Source: Galeopsis tetrahit (lineage: Eukaryota > Streptophyta > Magnoliopsida > Lamiales > Lamiaceae). Taken from it: DNA of 64,000 bases. Shown one piece after another: positions 11,101 through 21,330 of the stretch (position 1 is its first letter; the number at the start of each line of letters is the position of its first letter). Where the stretch lies: NCBI GenBank assembly GCA_963675135.1, contig OY776130.1, positions 59,739,808-59,803,807 of the forward strand, read 5' to 3'. A model generated the notes under the pieces. That model searched no databases. It worked only from the letters and a program-made list of their open reading frames with translations, and had not been told where the DNA came from. Made by a program: the position numbers and the translations under genes.

Positions 11101-13667
11101 TATGATCAAGATGCTTCACTAAAGTTGACAGCAAAAAATGTGTGTTCTCACCTGCACAATCACAAGTACAACATCACTGTCATTAGTCCTAAATCATTGA
11201 ACGAAACAAAAGACTAATTGAAACTAACCAGAATCATCCATCAAAAACTGCATTTCTTTAAGTACAGGAAAAGCAATCCCATCTTTGGGATTCCATAGTT
11301 TTCCGCTATCAAAGTAACGGAATAAAGATTCCAAAACTTGGCGCATTGTTGTAGCCTCTTTCCCGAGTTTTGCCATGTTACGCAGGCAAACCCGAGACCA
11401 AAAGTTGGGGTTTTTCAAATCCTCTCTGCAAGTAAAACCAAGATTAATTCACCTTATTGCTATCAGATGCTAAACAAAGTGAAAAAAAACCAAGCCAATA
11501 AATTACTCTGCCACATTGAGTTGTCCTTTATCGTTTACAATCATTTCCCAAGAAGGAACATTCATTCCAGAATCTGGTGAATGAGAAATATGTCCCTCAC
11601 TTTTATGAACTTCCTGCACCCAATGGTTTTGGTTGCCATCACAGTTCTTATTCAAACATCCGTAATTTTCCAAGACAACAGAAACGATCTGAGAAACCAG
11701 AAGAATAAATGGTAAGAAAACTCAACAAAGGCTTCTTTAAAGTTTCAAGCAGACTTTATCGTCAGCTAAAGGTCACAAAGGAAGGCCTTACGTTATCGAA
11801 TTCAGCTGAAATGTGGGAGTTTTCACCCATTAACCAAATCTGTATAACCAAAAGCACACACCAAGAATTAAATGGATATATGACAACGACAATCGCAATA
11901 ATCAAAACTTGAAGCAAATGGAAACCGTCATAACGTTCTTAGACAAAACACTTAAGCAACTATTGGACTCAGAAATTTAAAATCTTAAAATAGAAAATAA
12001 TATGTTTAACAGCCGATGAATCAAACACTATAATAGATTTAAATCCTCTCAATTTGGAATGATTTTGATTCTTGTAAATTCCTGTTAAATTGCTTGGTTA
12101 TTTTCTATGGTATCAATCGAATCTGAGGTCCAATAGACTCGATTCTTAATCGAATCTGTTCAGGATCCAGAAAACCAAGTGAAAGAGAGTACAATACCAT
12201 AGAAGATAGAGCTTGCAACCCAGATGCCTTTAAAGTTTGCGCCTTCTCATCTTCTCCAACTTCTTGGGCCATTTGGCATAATTTTGGAATAAATCCATCA
12301 AGGGTGAACATATAAATTCCATCTCTCTGGAGAGCACAAAAGATTTGAATCAGCAAATCACAAGAGTATCCTATAAAGCAAATTATGCCTTCCAAGAATA
12401 AACAAAGAGTAGCAGCACACAACCTGATTGATTACAAAATCAAAGAGCGTTTGGCACGCAACAATCAACATATCGTCTTGGTTTGATTGATCCAGCAAGG
12501 TTTGCATGATGGTAATTACACTATTTGCAAACAAAGGCCTGACATGAACCATAAAACCTGAGTTATATATTAGGTACCCTCAGGAAAATGAAAAAACCAA
12601 CAAATATAGTACACTATATATTTCAGAAAAAAATAAAAAATATCAAAAGTTTAGGACTAAACCAGTTGGTAATAAGAATTACAACAGAGGAAAGCTGAAG
12701 TAGACATACATTTGCTCCTTGCAAGATGATATCAATTTCCTGTAAATACACATTACAATTTTCACAAAGCGGTAATTTTCATTCCTTAATTCCTTGTAGC
12801 ATTTTTGCTCAAGAGAGCTTGCAATCTGAAATGTCAAAGCAAACCAGCCGTTAAATAATATTTAGAACATAGAACGAAGCAGTTTTAAAAAAGAGAAGCA
12901 CCAAGTCATCAAGTAATATATGAGGAAGCTAATTATAAAGTAGTAATATTTTTGCACGAAGGCAAATAAGCAGACTTTATCAACGAGCATACATATTCAA
13001 TCAGCCATTCTTGTAATTATGGTATCAGTTATGACGTATACAAATAACGAATTTGGAAAAGGTATTATTATGATGTTTCCATTGCAACTAAGCTATTTGG
13101 TTTTGCTTTCATAAAGTCTAGGCAATCAATATCCATCACAAAATACAAACATTCGCAAACACGAGATATGAAACAATTACAAAATTCAGTGGATAGCTGA
13201 ATTCAAGTCACAACTTGGTTTATGCAATAATACCTTTGGAATCCGCAAAGGATTTTTTGCTGCGTATTCACAGAGTTTACCAATCATCCTCTCATTAGGC
13301 TCTGCATCCTGTAAACCATCAGAAAGAAAAAAGTTGTTTAGCAAACCATTAACACATTCCAAATGTCGTAAGCACACCAAATCCTAGTTCAATTGTATTT
13401 GGAATAAGTTAGACGTATCAGTTCTAGTTCGATAAATGACTAGAAACATCAGAATTAGCATTACAAACCATTTTAATCCCAATATAAGATGTTAAATAAC
13501 AACATATGATACAAGAAACTAACCTGGGTTTTGGGGAAAATGTCGGATATCAACTTCTTGTACCTCTTCACAGGCTGTCGAGACCTGGCTCGCATAGCCG
13601 GACAAAAGAAACAAAGGCTGCCACATGCTGGCAAGATTTGCCTCGAGATCACACCCGAAACAGCCAT
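8119..13667 (-). CDS. EFR3: EFR3-like ARM-repeat protein (plasma-membrane PI4K anchor); one-base frameshift in exon 6
   Basis: Nineteen coding exons: 13524-13667, 13234-13308, 12710-12825, 12424-12538, 12198-12326, 11792-11840, 11507-11688, 11229-11425, 10859-11151, 10572-10721, 10086-10496, 9855-10004, 9616-9691, 9366-9493, 9035-9232, 8804-8941, 8614-8715, 8344-8538, 8119-8253. All introns are GT-AG. The N-terminus has the EFR3 pattern of a cysteine cluster (CGSLCFFCPAMRAR) before a basic patch (KRYKK), the palmitoylated membrane anchor. An ARM/HEAT helical body follows, and the end DNFLKAAGC is typical of plant members (EFOP/SRL2 group). EFR3 recruits PI4-kinase alpha with TTC7 and HYCCIN partners to the plasma membrane. 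Exon 6 carries five A (plus-strand TTTTT at 11820-11824) where four are needed; without the extra base the product would be 993 residues. A 5' UTR intron ends near 13690. Confidence 0.88.
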
Positions 13668-14230
13668 ATTTATTTATTTTCTATTCTGCAAAAGCTTTCT
13701 TTCCCTTCGTGATTATTGAAAACAATTGGAAAAAAGAAGGGAAAGGAAAGCTGGTACGATCAAGCTAGCACTTCTGGAATGCCTGTACCAGCCTACATCA
13801 AATCAATCCAACAAATTTCAATCAAGAAAAAACAATGGAATTCATAATTTCAACAACATGATCATGTCAAAAATCGATTCTTGATCCCTTAACCTCCCGA
13901 AAACTCAAGAAAAAACAGAATGCACATATTCAAGAAAATCAAAATTCTATCAATGCTTCTATAATCTTGATGATATAATGAAATCTTGCAAACACAGAAG
14001 AAGCCCAAATCGTTGTTTTGTTCAATCGTGTTGAAACTAGAAGGAAAAGGGTGTCGGAATTTACCTTCAGACCAATGCCTGGAAGGAGCAGACCAGAAGT
14101 GTTGGTAATCATCAGAGATTTCCAACAATGTACCGCTTCTCTAGCATGTTCCGAAATTTATGTCTCTCTTTCTCTCTCTCTTCCTCCTTCTCTCTCTTCA
14201 ACCACACCACCTATTCTATTCTTTCTTTAC
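13668..14230 (-). promoter_or_regulatory. leader and promoter region of the EFR3-like gene
   Basis: A 3' splice site (TTTTGCAG) lies about 20 bases upstream of the ATG, so the 5' leader is spliced. Leader-like, moderately GC-rich sequence runs to about 14160, next to a CT-rich tract (14160-14205) of the kind often found near plant transcription starts. The exact start site cannot be fixed. Confidence 0.35.
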
Positions 14231-15171
14231 GCGGATATACAATTCTTGACTATCATTCTTAATTTATACCATTACTATTTTTTATTTAAAAAAAACTAAA
14301 ATAAAATTACATTGATGATTGAGAATGCTGACATTTTCAACCCTCACACATGGGATTGAAAACGAAATGTGACCGGTTTGAGTCGGTTGGTTGGGTTACG
14401 ATAGCAATATATGTAGAGATAAGGGGTCAAAATGAAATTAAAGGCCGGCTTTTGGAAATGCAATATTCAACTTGGATCACAAACAAATGTATTTCATGTT
14501 ATTTTAATATGCAAAATAATTTCATACATTGCTCCAAAAAATTGATATGTAAATAAAGAGTGTAATTTTACTCTCAATTTTTGATATTTTACAATCATAA
14601 TCTTTTTTAACCGTACATTCATCTCTGAATACAAGTGAGATCTCAAGTTAGAAATTTTACTCGACTAATAATAAAATAAAGTTTTTTTTTTGACACGATA
14701 ATAAAATAAAGTTTACACTCCCTTTTTCAAACAAAAGCCTATGGTAGAGTATAGATCAGTTTTGTTTACTCAATTCATCCTTAAATTGCACTTCATAATC
14801 ATGGCTAACATGGATTTTTTTTTTTTCATTTTTGAATAATCATTGATAGTATGGGTAAACGAAATAATTGGTGCAGCCCTACATCTTGACTTTACACCAT
14901 GCAATCCTTTTTATACAAATTTTTTTCTCCTTTTTTTTTTTTTTAAAGATTAGCAAAATCCTGCTGGCAAAATAGCAATAAATAATCTTCACACGCCTAA
15001 TTCTCATTGATGAATTAAGAAAAAATAAACTCAAATTAACCCCATTAAAAAAGATTAATGCAATGTTTTACAAAGAGTTTTGAATCTCAAATATTAATTT
15101 GAGAACCCCAGAATCCATATAAAAAAATAGCTTAACTATGCACACCTGCAAACATTGACTGACACTCAAAT
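14231..15171. other. intergenic DNA
   Basis: AT-rich sequence with poly-T runs (14818-14826, 14930-14944) and a short duplicated AATAATAAAATAAAGTTT motif near 14665-14712. It separates two minus-strand genes. Nothing coding was seen. Confidence 0.6.
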
Positions 15172-17051
15172 CTAATTAGGCTTTTGATATACCCCTCCAT
15201 GTTCTCTCTCTACATGCTCTACAAGCTTAACAGGATCCCGAAATCCTTTACTACATTTGGGGCAAACATCGAGTGTTACCTTCATCACCCCGTTCCGTTC
15301 ATGGATTTTGCTAACATGCTCTACCAGAGCTCCAACCGTAGAGAATCTTAACTTGCAATGTGGACACGCTTCAACTTGGCTCGTTGCACTTCCACTAAGG
15401 CTCGTGCTGCCATTTTTCTGTGTCGCCCCGTTTGTGCCCAATGCTTGATTAAATTCGTTGGTTAATCTCTCCATTCCCGCTTCAGCTGAAGCGCGAACAG
15501 ATGAAGCTACCTTGAGGAAACTTGAAGCCCACTTTGACGATGATGTTTCTGCACCTTGTTTAGGATCAACTTTACTGCTATTACTCAGAAAGCTCATAAA
15601 TTGAAATGTTGGTTCGGGTTTTTTAGGTCCTATACAATTGTGGTCTGTTGCAAACCGGTGTTTCAGACAATGGTCAAGGTTACAATCCCTACACTTGATT
15701 GTGTTTGAGAAAGTAAGCATCTCTCTACATCGAGGCACAGGGCATTTCCTTTTCTTTGTGGCTTGCTCGTAGTTTGATGGGTCACAATCTATGTTAACAT
15801 GTGATTCCCAAGTAATGTTTGGATCTTCCTCAGGAATTAAGCGAACACCTTTAGCACAGAGGGGACATATGACAACAGTGACATCCTTCTTGTTGGCTTT
15901 TGGACATTCATGTCTACTGTAGCTCCGGTGGTCAAGACAATATACCTGCAGGAGATAATCAATGAATCATTAGTATGAACAAGAGACGAAAGAATGCTAC
16001 GCACAGAGAGGGAAAAGCAGATGAGAAAATGATAATGACCATTCTGTTATGTGTCGATATCACATTATCAGACTAATGGATAAACAAACCATACTTGATG
16101 AGAAAAATGAAATCCAACACACGAATTCATATCAGCATCAGCAGTTAATTCTACCCTATAACAACATATGCAGTTGCAGCAGGCTCATACTTCCAAGTTT
16201 CAATGCAAATGCAGGGCTAATCAACAATTGACAGACAAACAAATTTCAATATCTCATTCAACCCTCTAAAAATTAATCAAGGAAAACCCAGTTACAATCG
16301 CTAACTCTGCTAGAATAAAATGCTATAATCATACTCAGGCACATGCACTTAACCAATGCTATAATCATCCTCAGGCCATAAAAAGTTACTTACTCCGTAC
16401 TTATTTAATTGTCCCTTCCTAACATGGCAAAAAGTAACTTTATTCTTTCCAATAATCTCTTTTAAATATTTCAAAATTACACCAAATGACATTACTTATT
16501 CCCACCCAAAATCATATTTTTTTGACTAATTTTCTTCAACCAACTAATACAACCTCAACAAAAAACTATTTGTCTCTTATAATAATAATAAAAAACTCTT
16601 CACATTAAATTCCATAACAAAGTCAAAAGGACAATTGAATAAGTGATTGTCCTTTTAGTATATAATTAACTCATCCAGCACAACTGGTGGTGAGAAGCAT
16701 AAACTAAGATGATGGAAACAATGTCAGTCAAAGGAAAACAATAACAAAGGGTTATCATCGGGCGCACCAATACAGATCTTTCTTCAAGCATATATAGAAT
16801 AGGCGTTTACATTCACATATATTTATAGTCAGCTAAAATACGGCCAAACATTCACAAATAAAAATCATTCTGCTTAAAGCATAAAATCCGCAGCATCATA
16901 CAGATCCATGAAAATTTCAAGGTTTCAATTAGAACCACCGTTAGAAATATACCTGTTGGCAGCAATCGCAGGTGAAGGGTAAGAAATCAATCTGGCGACA
17001 ATCGTCAACGGTGCAGTGTTTCCCGAGATTTGGAAACGCCGGAGTCCCCAT
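15172..17051 (-). CDS. AN1 and C2H2 zinc-finger stress-associated protein (SAP11/13/16 type)
   Basis: Two exons, 16953-17051 and 15172-15945, give 290 residues. The protein starts MGTPAFPNLGKHC. The first AN1-type zinc finger (about residues 13-50) has the Cys/His spacing HC-x4-C, CDCC, YCLDH and RHEC. A second AN1 finger occupies about 101-140 (CPVPRC, KCRDC, HCLKH, DHNC). A serine-rich linker leads to two C2H2 fingers near 227-247 (CPHC ... HVSKIH) and 261-281 (CPKC ... HVEREH). Two AN1 plus two C2H2 fingers is the architecture of plant SAP11/SAP13/SAP16, which are stress-induced and thought to act in ubiquitin-linked or regulatory roles. The intron of about 1 kb carries a MITE-like insertion. 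Length and domains look complete. Confidence 0.9.
16393..16659. mobile_element. MITE-like insertion in the SAP gene intron
   Basis: The left end CTCCGTACTTATTTAATTGT, preceded by TA, is matched in inverse by ACAATTGAATAAGT near 16630-16645. A TA follows at about 16660. The right end is longer than the left, so the repeat is imperfect. Size and terminus fit a decayed Stowaway-like element in the large intron. Confidence 0.5.
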
Positions 17052-17329
17052 TCCTCACCCTTCTCCTATTAATTTTCCCGAAATTGAAGATACAATCCCG
17101 GGAAAATTTGGATATTGGATGGGGAACAAAAATCAACTTGTATCGGTACAAGGCGAATTCGTGTAGAACTCCGACGACAAAATCTCAGGCGAATATTCCT
17201 AGATTTGAGCCAATAAATGGGGAATTCGGGGTTGAATTTTCTTGTTTCCCCGAATTCCGCGTTTGGATGAAGAATCGAAACTTTAAAGAATTTCAACGGG
17301 GAGAATAGACATGTTTAGGAGAGGAGTCG

Positions 17330-17337
17330 TTTATATA
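17330..17337 (-). promoter_or_regulatory. candidate TATA box of the SAP gene
   Basis: The minus strand reads TATATAAA about 280 bases upstream of the SAP start codon. A start site about 30 bases downstream would give a leader near 250 bases. Position and sequence fit a plant TATA box, but no other core element is evident. Confidence 0.4.
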
Positions 17338-17770
17338 GTTATCTTCTCCAAACGAAGCGTGTGAAACAAATGGGCCCTTTGTTGGGCTTTTAAAGTATGG
17401 GTGTGACTATTTACACCTCTATTTCCGAGAGATGCACTCCCCCGATTTATACACTCCACCTAAAATCAGCGACACCCCTCCTTAATTGTCTTAAATGTCC
17501 TTCTCTTCATACAATTCTTATTACTACTCACAGCCTCATACCCCTCCCAAAACCTACTTTTCCACACAAAATCATAATTTCCCCTTCATCTCATTTCATT
17601 TCCAGCACAAAACCCTAATTAGTCGTCGTCCCCCGCCAACGCCGCGGCCAATGCTCCCGGCCGTCGCTTCCTCTCCCTCAACACCACCCCCACCCCCGCC
17701 ACCCCGCTGCCTCAACACTAGCCGTCGCGGCCTCCGCCCACGCACCGGTAAAATTTTTTTTTTTTTTAAT

Positions 17771-17821
17771 TCGACCATGTAATGTCGACGAGAGTGTATT
17801 TGGTCGACATTACATGGCCGA
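17771..17821. repeat. 19-bp-stem foldback in TIR element
   Basis: TCGACCATGTAATGTCGAC at 17771-17789 pairs with the segment at 17803-17821 with a single mismatch across 19 positions. The 13-base loop reads GAGAGTGTATTTG. It is a strong hairpin in either strand's transcript. Confidence 0.9.
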
Positions 17822-17848
17822 ATTTTTTAAAAAAAAAAAAATTATTTT

Positions 17849-17936
17849 TTTCGACCAATGGTTTTCGACCATATACATTACCGTCGACAACGATTTGTAG
17901 ACGGGAGTGTATATGGTCGAAAATGGTTGGTCGAAA
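17849..17936. repeat. long foldback in TIR element
   Basis: Two arms of about 40 bases, starting TTCGACCAATGGTTTTCGAC on the left, are inversely repeated with a few mismatches around a loop of about 11 bases. The arm contains the GACCATATACA..GTCGAC motif that recurs in the foldbacks of the other TIR elements. Confidence 0.85.
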
Positions 17937-18220
17937 TTTATAAAAAAAATATATATAATTTTTTAAGTTTATTTTGAAATTTCTGTATTTTTTTTGGTTT
18001 GATGGTTGCCGGAAATGGTGTTAGCGACGATCGGAAGTGGTTTAGGTGAAAGGTGAATGAAATGACAGTAGGAGGTACGTTCAGTAGGGGAGTGCATCTA
18101 GTATATTGGATTTTAATGAAGGGTATTTTTAATTTTTTACCCTATTATTTTATTAATATACTGAAAGGAAGAGTGCATCTCTTCAAAATGGAGGTGTAAA
18201 TAGTCAAACCCTTAATGTAT

Positions 18221-19261
18221 TGGGCTCATCACTAGCTGAGTAAGTTTGGGCCCAATGTGAATGAGCTCATCATAGGTAAGGCCACAGTTATACGTACACA
18301 GAACATTGAGGAGTACACCAACCGAGATCTTTTTAACAAATTAATTATGTGTGAAATGACATTTTTACCCTTTGTTAAAATTAAAACAAATTATCGTGAT
18401 TAGTAAACCCACCCCAATTTCAAGCGAAAATCGTAACCCACCGTCACCACCATACGAAAATCATCCTCCACCATCACTATGAAATCCCAAAATAAACTGA
18501 AAACGAAAAAAAAAATAAAAATCTCAAACATACTGCACAAAATTAAAGCAAAATATCAAAATAAATCATTCCAACACATTTTTTCGAAAGTTACTCTCTC
18601 TACATTTTATTTTTACTACATTTATCTACTTTTTTTTTCTTTGTTATACCTCTCTGTACATCAATAACACAATATACATATTTAATGTTATATTCATTAA
18701 TTAATGTGCAAAAAATAAATGAACAACTTTCAAAAAAGGATAAAGTATAAATTATGTACATATCAAATGATCGAAAAATACACCATTTACGATTTAATCT
18801 GATCAATTGAAATATACACAAAAACTGACCATAAATATTTAAACATTTTAGTGCACCTAAAGACAGACATTACAAGAGCACAACTCAAGTTCACATGAAC
18901 CCCTAAGGCATTGAAATGTCACCCCACTCAAATCATACTATTAAAATTTCATTCCCAACATTACAATATGACAAAAAGCATGAACAGCAACTGCATTATT
19001 TTTATTTTATTTGGAGGAATGAACAGCAACTACTTTAAAAAGACACTAATTTTATATATGTCTCGAATGTGTGTGTTTAGGTTTCTCACATGTGACTTTG
19101 ATAAGGACAAATTGGGAAGGAACCCTAAAAATAGTTTCTCTAACTTTGAACAACCCTGACACGAAATCAGTAAACTTTATGACTTTTAATCAAAAAAATT
19201 ATTAATGGGACTCGAGAACCTTTCTGCAAAATTAAACCGTTTTAAATGGGAAAACAGCAAA
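18221..19261. other. intergenic DNA with a possible TIR remnant
   Basis: At 18281-18330 the sequence (GTTATACGTACACAGAACAT..GAGGAGTACACCAACC) resembles the left terminus of the element at 58942-60012. No matching right end was found, so this may be a decayed copy. The remainder is AT-rich with no coding signal. Confidence 0.4.
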
Positions 19262-19271
19262 TTATAAATAA
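19262..19271 (+). promoter_or_regulatory. candidate TATA box of the 19.4 kb gene
   Basis: TTATAAATAA lies about 165 bases upstream of the start codon at 19432, giving a predicted leader of about 130 bases. It is the only TATA-like motif well placed for this gene. Confidence 0.4.
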
Positions 19272-19431
19272 AAGATGAGAAATTAACTTAAATATAAAGA
19301 AGATCCAATTGAAAATAAAGTGATTTCATTTCATTTCACTAAAGTCTTGTCTCATCATTTTGTTGTTACAAATATAACTTTACCCCTTGAGTTCTGTTTC
19401 TCTCTGCTACTTCTTGAAATCTTTCACCAAA

Positions 19432-19755
19432 ATGGCTTCTTCATACAACCAGCTGCCGCCGCTAGTACAACCACCGCCGGTGGAGGCGGACAGCGCCCAC
19501 TCCACACACCACTCAATCGAGACACTGGTGGTGGTGTTAGCAGCCATCACACTCATCGGAGTTATAGCCGGAATCTTTGCTCGTCTCTGCGGCGGCCGCC
19601 ATTTGGGGGGCCATGGAGACCGCGACGTCGAGGGATGGGTGGAGAGGAAGTGCCGCAGCTGCATTGACGCCGGCGTCGTTATTGAACCACCCCCGGCGCC
19701 ACCAGCCAAGGCGGAGCCACCCAAACCTGCCGCAACTGAAGAACCAAAGAAGTGA
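19432..19755 (+). CDS. small single-pass membrane protein, plant-specific, function unknown
   Basis: A single exon encodes 107 residues. The start at 19432 (MASSYNQLPP) is preferred over the in-frame ATG at 19387 because it follows a typical leader, has the context CCAAAATGGCT, and gives the expected N-terminus. A proline-rich N-terminal part (about 1-25) precedes a hydrophobic membrane segment (about 30-52, ETLVVVLAAITLIGVIAGIF). A cysteine-containing segment follows (RLCGGRHLGG, then VERKCRSCID), and the tail is proline/alanine-rich (PPPAPPAKAEPPKP). I recall short plant proteins with the same LVVVLAxI..GVIAG..ARLCGGRHLGG core that have no assigned role. Likely anchored in a membrane with the Cys motif on one face. 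Confidence 0.8.
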   Translation: MASSYNQLPPLVQPPPVEADSAHSTHHSIETLVVVLAAITLIGVIAGIFARLCGGRHLGGHGDRDVEGWVERKCRSCIDAGVVIEPPPAPPAKAEPPKPAATEEPKK

Positions 19756-20478
19756 GAAGTGCTTTTAGTATTAAATCCTTTTTTTTTTCGAAATATGAGT
19801 GATTTGTCGATCAAGAAGATTAGGAAATATGCTATTAGTATTTTCAAGTTTCATCATCCTATTAATTTTATTTTACCGGCAATTATTAAATTTATTTTTT
19901 CTTAAATTATGAATTTAATAATTCGTGGGGCCAGCGGTGGATCCATAGGCCGGGGAATACGGCCGTTGCACTTTGAAAATCAATTGCATTTGCTAGTAAA
20001 GTTTGCCTCTGTCCAATAATGTACCCTACGGCAGAATATCTGTTGGCAAAGAGCTTTACTTACACTAATAATGTTATTTAATGCGTGTGTTATATATCTA
20101 TTTTACGAGTCAGCTTGATAGTAAATTAAGTACCTAACTAACTTAAGCTCAACTCGTTTAACAAGTCGAACCTGAACGTGGTCACCAGCAGTTAAGTTCT
20201 TGTAACAACACTTGTCTGTGTATGTTAATCCCTCTACCAATTTATTTGTCTTTCTGGAGAAATTGTTTTTGTTTTAAAATAATTACTCTCATTTTACACC
20301 AATTTAGGAAAATTAAATATCATAGTCCAATTTTCCCCTTACATTTGTTCAAATAATATGCATTAAAAATGATATATTATAAATTTATTACTACTATTTA
20401 ATTATTTCTTTATTCGTGTAAAACATGTTAAAAAGACAAACATAATATAACAGAGATAAAGATAGTAAGTATTAAATA

Positions 20479-20780
20479 CTCCCTCTCTGTTTTATAAAGT
20501 TTGTCGCATTTAGTCTTTATTTTTGTTTTAAAAAGTTTGTTGTTTTTTCTATTTTTACCACAAAATTTTCTAAACTACCCTTATATAATTATTACAATAT
20601 CACTTTTAATTGGAAACATATTACAGATTCATTTTCTCTCACTTTCTTTTTCAAAAGGTAAGAATGTCCTATAGAGAAAAGATCAAAAGGAGAGGGAAAA
20701 ATTAATAAAGGATAAATGTGTTAAAAAAATATGTTTCTTAATTATATACAAATGCAACCAACTTTATAAAATGAAGAGAG
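20479..20780. mobile_element. Stowaway-like MITE
   Basis: The left end CTCCCTCTCTGTTTTATAAA is mirrored by TTTATAAAATGAAGAGAG at the right. TA flanks both ends (20477-20478 and 20781-20782). The terminus is slightly diverged from the usual CTCCCTCCGTCC. Confidence 0.8.
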
Positions 20781-21224
20781 TATTTTTTAATAGTATATTA
20801 ACAATGTAGTGTGATCAAATGTTTATGGATAGAATAGTGCATAAACAACTTATAAGAGATGGCACATTATTTGGAATATACAAAAATGGTAGACCACCTT
20901 ACTACCGGTGCCGAGGGACGGGCTATTTTTCTAATATAAAGTAGCACCATCGGGCACCGTCGTCTCGTCGATCATTTTTCAAATTTTTCAGTGGGATTAG
21001 AGATTTTTTTAGGTTATTAGTTGGGATCAACGGGTAGATCCTTCCTGACGGAGCCATAGTGACCGATTGAGTGAGTCATCCGTTGATCCCGTTTTATTCT
21101 TATTTTTACTTTTACTGTTTGATGTTTTAGTTTGTTTCCCTTTTGGATCTTGTTATTTCCTTTTCCCTATTATGAGTCTATCTCTCTACATATAGGTATA
21201 TTTCTCCATTGTTGGACTTTTTCG

Positions 21225-21330
21225 GGTTTCTAGTTGGATTCGATTGGAACTTGTTGTTCTTGGGATCGTGTCAGGTTTCTAGTTAGACTAGTTGGATTCG
21301 ATTGGAACTGGTTGTTCTTGGGATCGTGTT
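21225..21330. repeat. about 50-bp direct duplication
   Basis: The string TTGGATTCGATTGGAACT..GTTGTTCTTGGGATCGTGT occurs twice in succession, the second copy with a short insertion. It may be part of a decayed LTR or leader-like sequence. Confidence 0.7.

Larger units (their letters stand above)
17399..18211. mobile_element. Mutator-like non-autonomous TIR element (family A), 813 bp
   Basis: The left terminus GGGTGTGACTATTTACACCT is mirrored at the right by AGGTGTAAATAGTCAAACCC. Nine flanking bases match with one change: TTAAAGTAT at 17390-17398 and TTAATGTAT at 18212-18220. Nine-base target duplications are the signature of Mutator-like elements. The interior has a GC-rich proline/arginine-coding block (17620-17750) and two strong foldbacks built on GTCGAC. 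There is no transposase, so it depends on an autonomous partner. It shares terminal and internal modules with the element at 57665-58863. Confidence 0.88.
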
